Source of the DNA: Corynebacterium sp. ACRQK
Lineage (GTDB): Bacteria > Actinomycetota > Actinomycetes > Mycobacteriales > Mycobacteriaceae
Assembly (NCBI RefSeq): GCF_022345965.1
Contig: NZ_JAKRMU010000007.1
Span: forward strand, 1 to 64,000
Reading direction: 5' to 3'
DNA: 64,000 nucleotides
Part shown: one piece after another, positions 1 through 7,484 of the stretch
How the letters are laid out: each line of letters opens with the position of its first letter
Position numbering within the stretch: the first letter of the stretch is position 1
Notes under the pieces: generated by a model
The model's database searches: none
What the model saw: the letters and a program-made list of their open reading frames with translations, nothing else
What the model was told of the DNA's origin: nothing
Translations under genes and position numbers: made by a program

Positions 1-109
1 GTTAGCGGTGGGGTCACGCCCGGTCCCTTTCCGAACCCGGAAGCTAAGCCTACCTGCGCTGATGGTACTGCACCTGGGAGGGTGTGGGAGAGTAAGTCAC
101 CGCCGGCAC
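1..109 (+). rRNA. rrf: 5S ribosomal RNA, 3' portion
   Basis: The sequence matches an actinobacterial 5S rRNA from about ten nucleotides inside the 5' end (CGCCCGGTCCC, CGAACCCGGAAGCTAAGCC, GATGGTACTGCA, GGGAGAGTA) to the 3' CCGCCGG end. The first bases lie outside the window, so this is the tail of an rrn operon. A strong terminator follows directly. Confidence 0.93.
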
Positions 110-125
110 TAAAACTAAAGATTGA

Positions 126-165
126 GGGAGTGTGTACGTGTTTCTACGTGCACACTCCCTTTTTT
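126..165 (+). terminator. rrn operon terminator
   Basis: A 15-bp stem (126-140 with 145-159, two G-T wobbles) closes on the loop TTTC and is followed by six T. It sits about 17 nt after the 5S 3' end, as expected for intrinsic termination of the rRNA operon. Confidence 0.9.
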
Positions 166-198
166 CATGCCCATTTCCGTATTGCTAAAGTCTCATTC

Positions 199-1710
199 AT
201 GAATACACAGCCAGCACCCGCCACACCCCTACAACGCTGGCTGCTTCTTGCCACAGTTGGCGTAGGCATCACCATCATTACGATCGACAACACCATCCTC
301 TACACGGCGCTCCCCAGCCTCGTCGAGGACCTCGGCGCATCCAGCACCCAACAGCTCTGGATCGTCAACATCTACGCCATCGTGATCGCCGGCTTACTAC
401 TCGGCACCGGCACCCTCGGGGACAAGATCGGCCACCGACGCATGTTCGTCGCAGGCCTCATCATCTTCGGCCTAGCCTCGCTCATCGCGGCCTTCGCGCC
501 TACCGCCGGAGTCCTGATTCTCGGCCGCGCCCTCCTAGCCGTAGGCGGCGCAACGATGATGCCGTCCACGCTATCGCTCATCCGACTTACCTTTACAAAC
601 CCGGCCGAGCTGAATCTCGCCATCGGCATTTGGGGAAGCCTCTCAACCGTTTCCGCCGCCCTCGGCCCGATCGCCGGCGGACTGCTTTTGGAACTGTACT
701 GGTGGGGGTCCTGTTTCCTGATTAACGTTCCCCTCGTTATCGCAGCCCTTATAGCCGTGCCCTTCGTCGCCCCGAAGGATCAGCCACGGCCGGACAAGCA
801 TTGGGACTTCATCTCCTCCCTCTACGCGATGATCACCCTGGTGAGTGCCGTCATGCTCATCAAGGAGGGCAGCCATTCCCCGCAGAATTGGCCCGTCATT
901 GGCCTGGCAGCCGTCATGCTCATCCTTGGCGGTTGGGCCTTTACACGGCGTCAGAACGGGCTAGAGCAACCGCTCATCACAATGGACATCTTCCGTTTCC
1001 CCGCCTTCCGCGCCGGCGCCCTGGGAGCCGCCTTGTCAATGTTTGCCCTCGCTGGCCTGCAGTACGTCATTACGCAGAAGTTGCAGCTCGCCGACGGCTT
1101 ATCCCCGCTGCACTCCGGCGTGTACGTGACCTTTGCGGCTCTGGGCGCCTTGTTCACGTCAATCTACGCCGGTGCCCGCCTAACGCGCTTCGGCATTCGG
1201 CGCCTTATTGCCGGCGGTTTCGGGCTGGCCACCATTGGTGCGGCGATCGTTTGTCTTTATGGTTTTTGGGGATCGACGCCCCTTCTTCTCAGCGGCCTAT
1301 TTATTAAGGGCATGGGGCTAGGCGCGGTGATGGCGGTAGCCTCCATTGCGATGATCTCTGGCGTGCCCAGCCATCGCGCAGGCATGGCCTCCTCTATAGA
1401 GGAGGTCAGCTACGAGTTCGGTTCTCTGTCTTCCATCGCTATCCTCGGCAGCCTGGTCACGGCCTTCTACTCGGCGTTGATCACTCTGCCAGCTGAAGTT
1501 CCTGTGGAAGCAAAGGAAAGCTTGCATTCGGCTGTGCACATTGCGCACTTCTCGCACGCCAGCTGGGCCGACCCGTTGCTAGCGGCTGCAGATACTGCTT
1601 ACTCTCACGCCTTCGCACTGATCACCGCCCTGGTCGTGGTGACATTGGCGGCCGGTTGCCTCTATACTGCCCGAATCCTGCGCGGTGTGACCGTGGAGCT
1701 GCAAGACTGA
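199..1710 (+). CDS. MFS drug exporter, DHA2 (14-TM, SmvA/QacA-like)
   Basis: A 503-residue protein starting at the ATG (MNTQPAPATP) after the rRNA terminator; the open frame further upstream runs through the 5S gene and terminator and is not coding. Motif A is visible as GDKIGHRR near residue 75, followed by repeated hydrophobic segments along the whole length, consistent with about 14 membrane helices. The family couples proton influx to export of quaternary ammonium or dye-like drugs. Residues just before helix 1 (LATVGVGITIITIDNTILYTALPSL) carry the DNTI/ALPSL pattern typical of DHA2. No obvious Shine-Dalgarno is present. It is convergent with the pseudouridine synthase. The substrate is not predictable. 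Confidence 0.9.
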   Translation: MNTQPAPATPLQRWLLLATVGVGITIITIDNTILYTALPSLVEDLGASSTQQLWIVNIYAIVIAGLLLGTGTLGDKIGHRRMFVAGLIIFGLASLIAAFAPTAGVLILGRALLAVGGATMMPSTLSLIRLTFTNPAELNLAIGIWGSLSTVSAALGPIAGGLLLELYWWGSCFLINVPLVIAALIAVPFVAPKDQPRPDKHWDFISSLYAMITLVSAVMLIKEGSHSPQNWPVIGLAAVMLILGGWAFTRRQNGLEQPLITMDIFRFPAFRAGALGAALSMFALAGLQYVITQKLQLADGLSPLHSGVYVTFAALGALFTSIYAGARLTRFGIRRLIAGGFGLATIGAAIVCLYGFWGSTPLLLSGLFIKGMGLGAVMAVASIAMISGVPSHRAGMASSIEEVSYEFGSLSSIAILGSLVTAFYSALITLPAEVPVEAKESLHSAVHIAHFSHASWADPLLAAADTAYSHAFALITALVVVTLAAGCLYTARILRGVTVELQD

Positions 1711-1728
1711 TCCATGGTCTATGGCTCG

Positions 1729-2745
1729 CTAGAAGCGGCTGATGAACTCCCTTTCCTGGCCGCTCAATGGGTCGGGGAAGCGGAGCTCCTTGGCAATAAG
1801 GCCCATGGGGGCGGCAAAGTCCTCGTCCTCCACGTAGACCGGGCGGGGCGTAGGGGCATCAATAGAGAAGAGTGCCGCATCCGTGAGCTCGGTGTACAGA
1901 GGATCGTTCAGGATCGGCAACCCCAGCGAGCGAAGGACGACGCGAAGCTGGTGGGTCTTGCCAGTGCGCGGTTCCAGGCGCCACACCAGGACATTACGGC
2001 CGTCGCGGTGCTCTGTACGCAGTCCCGTGACCAGGGTAAAGGCATTGGGTGGGCCGTCGGTGAGGATGGTGCTGAGGTGCCCGCGAGTCTTGGACATGGT
2101 GTGCTCCAGCCGCCATGGACGCTCCGGCGTAGGAGGATCCCACGAGCGCCAGTCAGCTAGTCGGGGGATGGGGGCGAAGGGAGCCTCCGCGGGCAGGGGA
2201 GTCAGCGCCTCGTAGACCTTGTGAGGAATGCGGCGCTCGAACATCGTCTGGTAGGCGCCGCGCACCTCCGGGCGGGCGGTCATCAGCAGCACTCCGCGGG
2301 TCAGGCGGTCGAGGCGGTGAGACGGGGACAGCTCCGGAATGCCGAGCTGCACACGAGCCTTGACCAGCGCGGTTTCGGTAATGTGCTGGCCACGGGGGAG
2401 GGTGGCTAGAAAAGGGGGCTTATCCACCACGACGATATCCGCATCCTGGTGTAGCATCGCAATCTCCCCGGGGACGGTGCGCTCCGGGGCGGGACGGCGA
2501 TAAAAGTTGATAAAGCTTCCGGGGCGCAAAACGTCATCCGGGGCAAGCGGCTCACCTGAGTCAAGGCACACTTCTCCTGCGGTAAAGCGCTCTAAAACGG
2601 CGCTAAAATTATCATCTTCTGCGCGGTGGCGCTGGGAGGAAATAAGGTGCCACAAAAAATCTTTTGCCACCCACGGCGTGTCGGTGGCTGGGGGAACAAG
2701 AATCCGCGTAGGATTTAAGCCACTTTTTACTGGTAAAGGTCCCAT
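1729..2745 (-). CDS. RluA-family RNA pseudouridine synthase
   Basis: A 338-residue enzyme that isomerises uridine to pseudouridine in rRNA or tRNA. The catalytic motif HRLDRLTRG, with the invariant Asp, lies near residue 145. Later come the family blocks KVYEAL, GRKTHQLRV-like (RTGKTHQLRV) and LNDPLY. An N-terminal S4-like part (FLWHLISSQRH...ALDDV-like) precedes it. The ATG at 2745 is preceded directly by an in-frame TTG at 2748. A TAGCAT box on the same strand ends six bases before that TTG, so a leaderless TTG or ATG start is plausible. The target uridine cannot be told from sequence. Confidence 0.9.
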   Translation of the reverse strand: MGPLPVKSGLNPTRILVPPATDTPWVAKDFLWHLISSQRHRAEDDNFSAVLERFTAGEVCLDSGEPLAPDDVLRPGSFINFYRRPAPERTVPGEIAMLHQDADIVVVDKPPFLATLPRGQHITETALVKARVQLGIPELSPSHRLDRLTRGVLLMTARPEVRGAYQTMFERRIPHKVYEALTPLPAEAPFAPIPRLADWRSWDPPTPERPWRLEHTMSKTRGHLSTILTDGPPNAFTLVTGLRTEHRDGRNVLVWRLEPRTGKTHQLRVVLRSLGLPILNDPLYTELTDAALFSIDAPTPRPVYVEDEDFAAPMGLIAKELRFPDPLSGQEREFISRF

Positions 2746-2753
2746 CAATCCGT

Positions 2754-2760
2754 TATGCTA
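2754..2760. promoter_or_regulatory. Overlapping divergent -10 boxes
   Basis: The seven bases TATGCTA hold TATGCT on the plus strand, ending 7 nt before the small gene's ATG at 2767. On the minus strand they hold TAGCAT, ending 6 nt before TTG 2748 of the pseudouridine synthase. Both read as extended TAnnnT -10 hexamers for leaderless transcripts. Inferred from spacing only. Confidence 0.5.
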
Positions 2761-2766
2761 CCCGGC

Positions 2767-2922
2767 ATGGATATTGCTGCAATTACCGGTTCCCTGTCTA
2801 ACCTGTTCAAGAGCGAGCTTGGCGGTGTTCTGCTGAACATCTTCCGCGTGCTCCTCGAGTTCTTCTCCCCGTCCAACGCGCCCGGCGCTGAGGACGTTCC
2901 GCTGCCCGGCACCCAGGCCTAG
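2767..2922 (+). CDS. Small amphipathic protein, 51 aa (porin-like candidate)
   Basis: An open frame begins MDIAAITGSLSNLFKSEL and ends PLPGTQA. Residues 9-33 can form an amphipathic helix (LSNLF, VLLNIFRVLLEFF) followed by a proline/acid-rich tail; there is no signal peptide. A TATGCT -10 box ends exactly seven bases before the ATG, indicating leaderless expression, and a hairpin terminator follows at 2953, so it looks like a complete monocistronic gene. Size, lack of signal sequence and helix pattern recall the 40-60 residue PorA/PorH mycomembrane porins of corynebacteria, but I recognise no direct homology. It could instead be a small membrane or regulatory peptide. Confidence 0.62.
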   Translation: MDIAAITGSLSNLFKSELGGVLLNIFRVLLEFFSPSNAPGAEDVPLPGTQA

Positions 2923-2952
2923 TCCCTCAACCTAAAATCTAAATTCCCACCC

Positions 2953-3003
2953 AAAGGGTGCCCGATTTGTCCCGAAAAGAGGGGCAAATGGGCACCCTTT
3001 CTG
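2953..3003 (+). terminator. Hairpin terminator after the small gene
   Basis: AAAGGGTGCCC at 2953-2963 pairs with GGGCACCCTTT at 2990-3000. The stem continues through ATTTG/CAAAT with one bulge to a GAAAAGA-containing loop. The 3' T tract is short (TTTCT). Confidence 0.75.
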
Positions 3004-3084
3004 CATTGATTGGCGCTTTTAAGGATAATGGGAAGTGGTAGAGGATCAATCAAATAATGCCCTTGCAAGGAAGGATCGTTTCCC

Positions 3085-3996
3085 ATGGCTACCACGAGCG
3101 ATAAGGAAATCATCGTCGCAGTTGATGGCTCTGATGCCAGCAACGAGGCCGTTAGGTGGGCTGCGAACGCCGCCCTGAAGCGTAAGCAGCCGCTGAAGCT
3201 GGTGAGTGCTTACACCATGCCGCAGTTCATGTACGCCGACGGCATGGTTCCGCCGCAGGAGCTATACGACGAGCTCGAGAGCGAAGCCGGCGACAAGATT
3301 GATAACGCCCGCAAGATCGTCACCGACTTCAGCGCCGACGTTGAGGTCAGCTACCTGGTCAAGGAGGGTGCCCCGATCGATACTCTCCTGGATCTCTCCG
3401 AGACTGCGGAGATGATCGTCATGGGGTCCCGTGGCCTGGGTGGCCTCTCCGGCCTGGTTATGGGTTCCGTCTCCAGCGCTGTAGTCTCCCACGCCGAATG
3501 CCCGGTCGTGGTTGTGCGCAAGGACAACGACGTCACCGTCGATAACAAGTACGGCCCCGTCGTGGTCGGTGTGGATGGCTCCGAGATCTCCCGCCAGGCA
3601 TTGAAGATCGCCTTCCGCGAGGCAGAGGCACGCGGTGCCCTGCTGCGCGCCGTTCACTCTTGGATGGACACGCAGATCCACACCACCTACGTTGGCCTGG
3701 TGGATGCTCAGAACCAGATGGATCGCATGATCGTCGAGCGTCAGAACATGATGGAAGACGAGCTGAAGGAGCTCATCAAGGAGTACCCGAGCGTACAGGT
3801 CGAAGAGATCGTGGAGCGCGAGCGCCCGGTACAGTCCCTCACCGAGGCGGCCAACGATGCGCAGCTGCTGATCGTCGGCTCCCACGGCCGTGGCGGCTTC
3901 AAGGGCATGCTGCTGGGCTCCACCTCCCGCACCCTGCTGCAGTACGCACCGTGCCCGATGATGGTTGTCCGTCCGAAGGACAATAAGCGCAAGTAA
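3085..3996 (+). CDS. Tandem universal stress protein (UspA)
   Basis: A 303-residue cytoplasmic protein made of two Usp domains (about 8-148 and 157-298). Each domain ends in the ATP-binding signature: GSRGLGGLSGLVMGS in the first and GSHGRGGFKGMLLGS in the second. This fits the ATP-binding class of Usp proteins linked to dormancy and stress in actinobacteria. AAGGAAGGA precedes the ATG at a suitable distance. It is flanked by terminators on both sides, so it is probably a single-gene transcript. The exact role is unknown. Confidence 0.93.
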   Translation: MATTSDKEIIVAVDGSDASNEAVRWAANAALKRKQPLKLVSAYTMPQFMYADGMVPPQELYDELESEAGDKIDNARKIVTDFSADVEVSYLVKEGAPIDTLLDLSETAEMIVMGSRGLGGLSGLVMGSVSSAVVSHAECPVVVVRKDNDVTVDNKYGPVVVGVDGSEISRQALKIAFREAEARGALLRAVHSWMDTQIHTTYVGLVDAQNQMDRMIVERQNMMEDELKELIKEYPSVQVEEIVERERPVQSLTEAANDAQLLIVGSHGRGGFKGMLLGSTSRTLLQYAPCPMMVVRPKDNKRK

Positions 3997-4016
3997 GCAA
4001 GCGCAAAATAACACAG

Positions 4017-4050
4017 ATCCTGTAGAGTCCAATGGGCTCTACAGGATTTT
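4017..4050 (+). terminator. Terminator after the universal stress gene
   Basis: ATCCTGTAGAGTCC pairs with GGGCTCTACAGGAT across a three-base AAT loop, followed by TTTTG. The 14-bp stem has one wobble. Confidence 0.85.
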
Positions 4051-4092
4051 GTAGACTTATGCGAGTAAGCGTGCCCAAGGCCGACAGCCAGA

Positions 4093-4122
4093 GATGGCGA
4101 TGGTGATGGCGATGGCGATGAC
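4093..4122 (+). repeat. GATGGC hexanucleotide microsatellite (5 units)
   Basis: Five consecutive units GATGGC/GATGGT/GATGGC/GATGGC/GATGAC lie 29-58 bp upstream of the TetR start codon. One frame gives an 18-codon open frame from ATG 4094 whose TAG (4148-4150) abuts the TetR ATG at 4151. Repeat-number change by slippage would alter the leader but keep the frame, because the units are six bases. Confidence 0.75.
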
Positions 4123-4150
4123 AAGGAAGACAAAGATAAGGAGAAAGTAG

Positions 4151-4894
4151 ATGGCAACGGCAGAGGATAAAACCCGCACGGCGGGCTCCGCGGCCTCTAC
4201 TGACTCCTCGGCCAAGGCAGCGGGCGCGAAGACGGCCAAAAAGGTCGCGAAGAAAACGGCCAAGAAAACCAGTAAGGCGACTAAGCAGACAGCGCGCTCC
4301 AGCCGCCGCAACCGTCCCGGACCGCGCCAGCGTCTGCTGGCAAGTGCGACGAACCTCTTTACCACGCAGGGCATCCGCGTGATCGGCATCGACCGAATCC
4401 TGCGCGACGCAGACGTGGCGAAGGCCAGCCTGTATTCCCTGTTTGGATCGAAGGACAATCTAGTTGTTGCCTACCTGCAGGAGCTGGATCAGAAGTGGCG
4501 CGAGGACTGGCATGCGCTGGCGGATCAGCGTGAAAAGCCGGAGGACCGCATCATCGCGTTCTTCGACCTGTGCATTCAGCAGGAGCCAGACAATAACTTC
4601 CGTGGCTCGCACTTCCAGAACGCAGCCAGCGAATACCCGCGGCCCGAGACCGACTCGGAGCAGCGCATCCGCGACGCAGCGATGGAGTACCGCCGCTGGT
4701 GTCGCGACACGATGGCCGAGCTACTCACGGAACGCTTTGGCTATGCCTCGCAGACGCTGGCCGACCAGCTGATGGTGTTCATGGATGGCGGGCTTAACGG
4801 CGCGAAGATGTCCCGCAACACCGTGCCGCTGGAAACCGCTAGAGGCCTGGCGAAGCAGCTACTGCTGACGGCGCCGATGAGCTACAACATCTAG
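4151..4894 (+). CDS. TetR-family regulator with lysine/alanine-rich N-terminal tail
   Basis: A 247-residue regulator. Residues 1-55 are an Ala/Lys/Thr tail (AKKVAKKTAKKTSKATKQ) resembling histone H1 or HU tails. A TetR DNA-binding domain follows (about 57-105: RQRLLASATNLFTTQGIRVIGIDRILRDADVAKASLYSLFGSKDNLV). The C-terminal ligand domain (to 247) has the AcrR-like pattern FLDLCIQQEPDNNFRGSHFQNAASEYP. AAGGAGAAAG precedes the ATG, with an immediately upstream in-frame TAG. The tail could add non-specific DNA affinity; that is inference. The 3' end overlaps the convergent yidC by four bases (CTAG). The target is unknown. Confidence 0.88.
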   Translation: MATAEDKTRTAGSAASTDSSAKAAGAKTAKKVAKKTAKKTSKATKQTARSSRRNRPGPRQRLLASATNLFTTQGIRVIGIDRILRDADVAKASLYSLFGSKDNLVVAYLQELDQKWREDWHALADQREKPEDRIIAFFDLCIQQEPDNNFRGSHFQNAASEYPRPETDSEQRIRDAAMEYRRWCRDTMAELLTERFGYASQTLADQLMVFMDGGLNGAKMSRNTVPLETARGLAKQLLLTAPMSYNI

Positions 4895-5820
4895 CTATTT
4901 CGCTTGGCCTTCCGCTCCAGCTTCTTCTCCTTCTTTCGCTCGACCAGCTGGTTCTTCATCACCTTGTGGTGCTCCAGGAACTCCTCAGAGTAGGGAATCT
5001 TGCGATCCAGGATCCGCTGAATGGTGATCGTCTGGGTGGTAGTCCACAGGTTGTTGCCCACCCAGTAGATCATCAACGCGACCGGGCCGACTGCGCCCAG
5101 GGCAATGGTAAACGGAGCAAGCAGGACGATGGGACCGATCAGCCACATCAACTTCAGCAGTCCGCGGGCCAAACCTGAGTTGTGATCCACCGTGAGGTAA
5201 TTCCGGTACATGGAATAACCCCAGTTAGATGTGGTGAAAATCGCCGCCAGAATAGCCATGGGGAACACTACCCAAAAGACCTGCTCTTGCGTGGTGTGGA
5301 TTTCCGCGAACTGCGAATCCGACATCTGCGCGTAGGCGGCCATAGGCACCCCGAAGAGCTTTGCGGAAAGCAGTGACTGGACTTCCTCGGCATTCAGAGG
5401 GCCAAAGCCGTTGACGGAAGCGTTGATCTCTGGGTCCGGGCTGGTGACGTGAATGAGCATGCGGTACAGGCCAATCAGAACCGGAATTTGGATAAGCGCG
5501 GGAATGCAACCGTCGGAGAAGCGATACTCGTGTTCCTTCTGTAGCTCGCGCCGCCTCTTTGCCAGCTCCTTGCGGCCTTCCGCCGATTTATCGTCGCTGT
5601 ATTCCTGTTCCAGCCGATAAACCTTTGGTCGGATGTTAACCAAAATACGGCTGGAATAAGACTGTCGGTAGACGAAAGGCAAAAGCAGCGACCGAACGGT
5701 AACAATCAGAAGCACAAGTGCCAGCAACCAAGATTGCGCTGCATCCCAGCCAAGAATGTCGGCAAAAAGGTAATGCCATGCCTTCAGGAATAGGGCAACG
5801 GGATACTCGACAATCTTCAT
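4891..5820 (-). CDS. YidC/Oxa1-family membrane protein insertase (second-copy type)
   Basis: A 309-residue inner-membrane insertase from MKIVEYP. It shows a first helix after the N terminus, the cytoplasmic charged loop (RPKVYRLEQEYSDDKSAEGRKELAKRRRELQKEHEYRF), CIPALIQIPVLIGLYRML, later helices (FPMAILAAIFTTSNWGYSMY, WLIGPIVLLAPFTIALGAVGPVALMIYWVGNNLWTTTQ) and a basic C-terminal tail (KKEKKLERKAKRNS). The 50 residues upstream in frame are arginine-rich and unlike the family, so I place the start at 5820. The main yidC normally sits near rpmH and oriC; this copy beside a sortase is probably the paralogue. It folds or inserts membrane proteins with or without Sec. Confidence 0.88.
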   Translation of the reverse strand: MKIVEYPVALFLKAWHYLFADILGWDAAQSWLLALVLLIVTVRSLLLPFVYRQSYSSRILVNIRPKVYRLEQEYSDDKSAEGRKELAKRRRELQKEHEYRFSDGCIPALIQIPVLIGLYRMLIHVTSPDPEINASVNGFGPLNAEEVQSLLSAKLFGVPMAAYAQMSDSQFAEIHTTQEQVFWVVFPMAILAAIFTTSNWGYSMYRNYLTVDHNSGLARGLLKLMWLIGPIVLLAPFTIALGAVGPVALMIYWVGNNLWTTTQTITIQRILDRKIPYSEEFLEHHKVMKNQLVERKKEKKLERKAKRNS

Positions 5821-5886
5821 GGAGGAGAGCTTACCCGCCATGAGAGATAGCTGCGGGATACGGTGGGGAAACGCCCCAGAACGTAG

Positions 5887-5892
5887 TACGAT
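5887..5892 (+). promoter_or_regulatory. -10 box for leaderless sortase mRNA
   Basis: TACGAT ends exactly seven bases before the ATG at 5900, and there is no Shine-Dalgarno. This fits a TAnnnT -10 box with transcription starting at the A of the start codon. Confidence 0.5.
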
Positions 5893-5899
5893 GTGACGC

Positions 5900-6700
5900 A
5901 TGGCGCGACACCGACGAAAGGCGAAAACACGACTCGACCCGATTAGTGTTTTCGGCGAAATCCTCATCACGTTTGGTGTCCTCGCCTTGCTCTTCGGCTT
6001 CTGGGATGTTTTTTGGACGGATGTTCAATCCGGCCGTCAACAAGCCGCCGTCGCCCAGGAGCTGGATGATCAGTGGGATGAAAAGAACCCTCGTCCGCTG
6101 ACCGAACCGGCTGAAGGCGCCGCCTTTGCCCGGCTATATGTCCCCTCCTTCGGCTCGGACTTTAACTTCTCCGTGGTCAAGGGTGTGGCCGACGAGGATC
6201 TGACCAAGGGGCCGGGCCACTACCAAGACACTCAGGCGCCGGGTAAACCCGGCAACTTCGCCATGGCCGGCCACCGCGTGGGACGCGGTTCCCCCTTTAA
6301 CGACCTAGGGCTTCTGAAAACCTGCGATTCCGTGGTGGTGGAAACCGCCGGCAGCTGGAATATCTACCGTGTGCTGCCGATCGACGTAGCCCCGGGCGAG
6401 CGTCAGGCAGCGGCAGAGAAGTGCATGGACTCAGAGCTGGCGCAGAAGATCTCCAGCGGTGAATACGCGGGCGTCAACGGTCGTTATATCACTACCCCGA
6501 ACGACATCAACGTGATCAACCCCGTCCCTGGCCAGGAGCGCATCGAGGTGCACCCCAAGGTCGATGCGGCGTTGCTGACGATGACGACCTGCCACCCGCA
6601 GTTTTCCAACAAGGAGCGCATGATCGTCCACGCGGCGCTCGTCCGTTCGGAGCCGAAGAAGGGCGGAGAACTGCCCGAGGAATTGACGGAGGGAGCTTAA
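5900..6700 (+). CDS. srtE: Class E sortase
   Basis: A 266-residue membrane-anchored cysteine transpeptidase. Residues about 16-40 form the single N-terminal membrane helix (VFGEILITFGVLALLFGFWDVFW), followed by the extracytoplasmic sortase fold. Catalytic elements are visible: AGHRVG (His), TMTTCHPQFSN (Cys within the class E TC motif) and the downstream Arg in KERMIVHAAL. Class E enzymes cleave LAXTG-type signals and attach proteins or pilins to the wall. It is transcribed divergently from yidC and followed with no gap by a small membrane gene. No substrate with a sorting signal is encoded nearby. Confidence 0.93.
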   Translation: MARHRRKAKTRLDPISVFGEILITFGVLALLFGFWDVFWTDVQSGRQQAAVAQELDDQWDEKNPRPLTEPAEGAAFARLYVPSFGSDFNFSVVKGVADEDLTKGPGHYQDTQAPGKPGNFAMAGHRVGRGSPFNDLGLLKTCDSVVVETAGSWNIYRVLPIDVAPGERQAAAEKCMDSELAQKISSGEYAGVNGRYITTPNDINVINPVPGQERIEVHPKVDAALLTMTTCHPQFSNKERMIVHAALVRSEPKKGGELPEELTEGA

Positions 6701-6874
6701 ATGTACGCGATGCTGTGGCGTAACCTGCCGGGCCCCTGGTGGATCAAACTGTTGATCGTTCTTGTGCTGCTGGCGGGCATCTTCTTCCTGCTCATGGAGG
6801 TCGTGTTCCCGTGGGTCGGACCGATGATGCCCTGGACCGATGTGGGGGTCTCGGAGGGACTACTTAGAGCTTGA
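6701..6874 (+). CDS. Small single-helix membrane protein coupled to sortase
   Basis: An open frame of 57 codons starts at the ATG directly after the sortase stop codon (TAAATG). It encodes a basic/aromatic N terminus (MYAMLWRNLPGPWW), one membrane helix (IKLLIVLVLLAGIFFLLMEVV) and a short acidic tail. Small proteins of this pattern (LPGP-W, one helix, VFPWV) occur beside class E sortase genes in other actinobacteria, as I recall, so this is likely a real conserved partner. Its 3' end overlaps the end of the convergent DUF2020 gene by 11 bases. The function is unknown. Confidence 0.75.
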   Translation: MYAMLWRNLPGPWWIKLLIVLVLLAGIFFLLMEVVFPWVGPMMPWTDVGVSEGLLRA

Positions 6875-7448
6875 GGTTCTTGATCGTCTCCTCGGCGATC
6901 TTCTGAGCCTTGACGGACTGTTCCTGTGCGGTGGTGACCACCACGGCGGTTTCGTCCTTCCACACCGCGTACACTGCGCCGGATTCCTCGTCGCCACCAC
7001 GGCGCCCGCCGCTCCACCCCTCCGGGTCGAGGGCCTTCAGCGTGGAATCGATTGGCGCGGCATGGTCCACTACCGCGATCGCATCGGAGTTGGTCCGCAT
7101 GTGGCGCACCATTACCGTGGCCTGCGGGTAGTCCTCGTATGACCAAAAAACGCAGGCGGGAGGGTCGAAGCGTTCGTCCGTTCCGGTTCCGGTGAGGCGC
7201 TGGCCGTTGGTGTTCTGCAACCATTCGCCGTCTAGGTAGGGGCAGACCTCCTGGCCGCCCTGGCCCACTGGCTCCGGGGCGGCGTCAATCGGCAGCTCGG
7301 TTCCCTTCACTGGGTCGACGGTGCGTTCAGCGGAGGTTTCTGAGGTCGGCTCTTCGTCTCCCGTGTCCCCACAGGCGCTAACGCTAAAAGTTAGCGCGGT
7401 GCCTGCGACCAACGCTAGGGATGCTCTTTTTATCTTGTGACGCCCCAA
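6864..7448 (-). CDS. DUF2020 lipoprotein
   Basis: A 194-residue secreted lipoprotein. The signal peptide (KIKRASLALVAGTALTFSVSAC) ends in the lipobox VSAC with the modified Cys at about residue 26. The mature part matches the corynebacterial DUF2020 pattern (CPYLDGEWLQNTNGQ, DERFDPPACVFWSY, QATVMVRHM, GAVYAVWKDETAVVV). The start is a TTG at 7446-7448 with GAGG nine bases upstream; no ATG is available. The start region carries a copy of the dispersed GGCGTCA motif, encoding GRHKIK. Function unknown. Confidence 0.85.
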   Translation of the reverse strand: MGRHKIKRASLALVAGTALTFSVSACGDTGDEEPTSETSAERTVDPVKGTELPIDAAPEPVGQGGQEVCPYLDGEWLQNTNGQRLTGTGTDERFDPPACVFWSYEDYPQATVMVRHMRTNSDAIAVVDHAAPIDSTLKALDPEGWSGGRRGGDEESGAVYAVWKDETAVVVTTAQEQSVKAQKIAEETIKNLKL

Positions 7449-7484
7449 CTTCGGAAACCTCGAATCTCTTAAAATGAAAAGCGT

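Noticed and set aside
4059..4106. Possible small gene from ATG 4059 through the GATGGC repeat
   Set aside because: This frame stops after about 15 codons within the repeat, and the sequence lies just after a terminator. It lacks coding signs.
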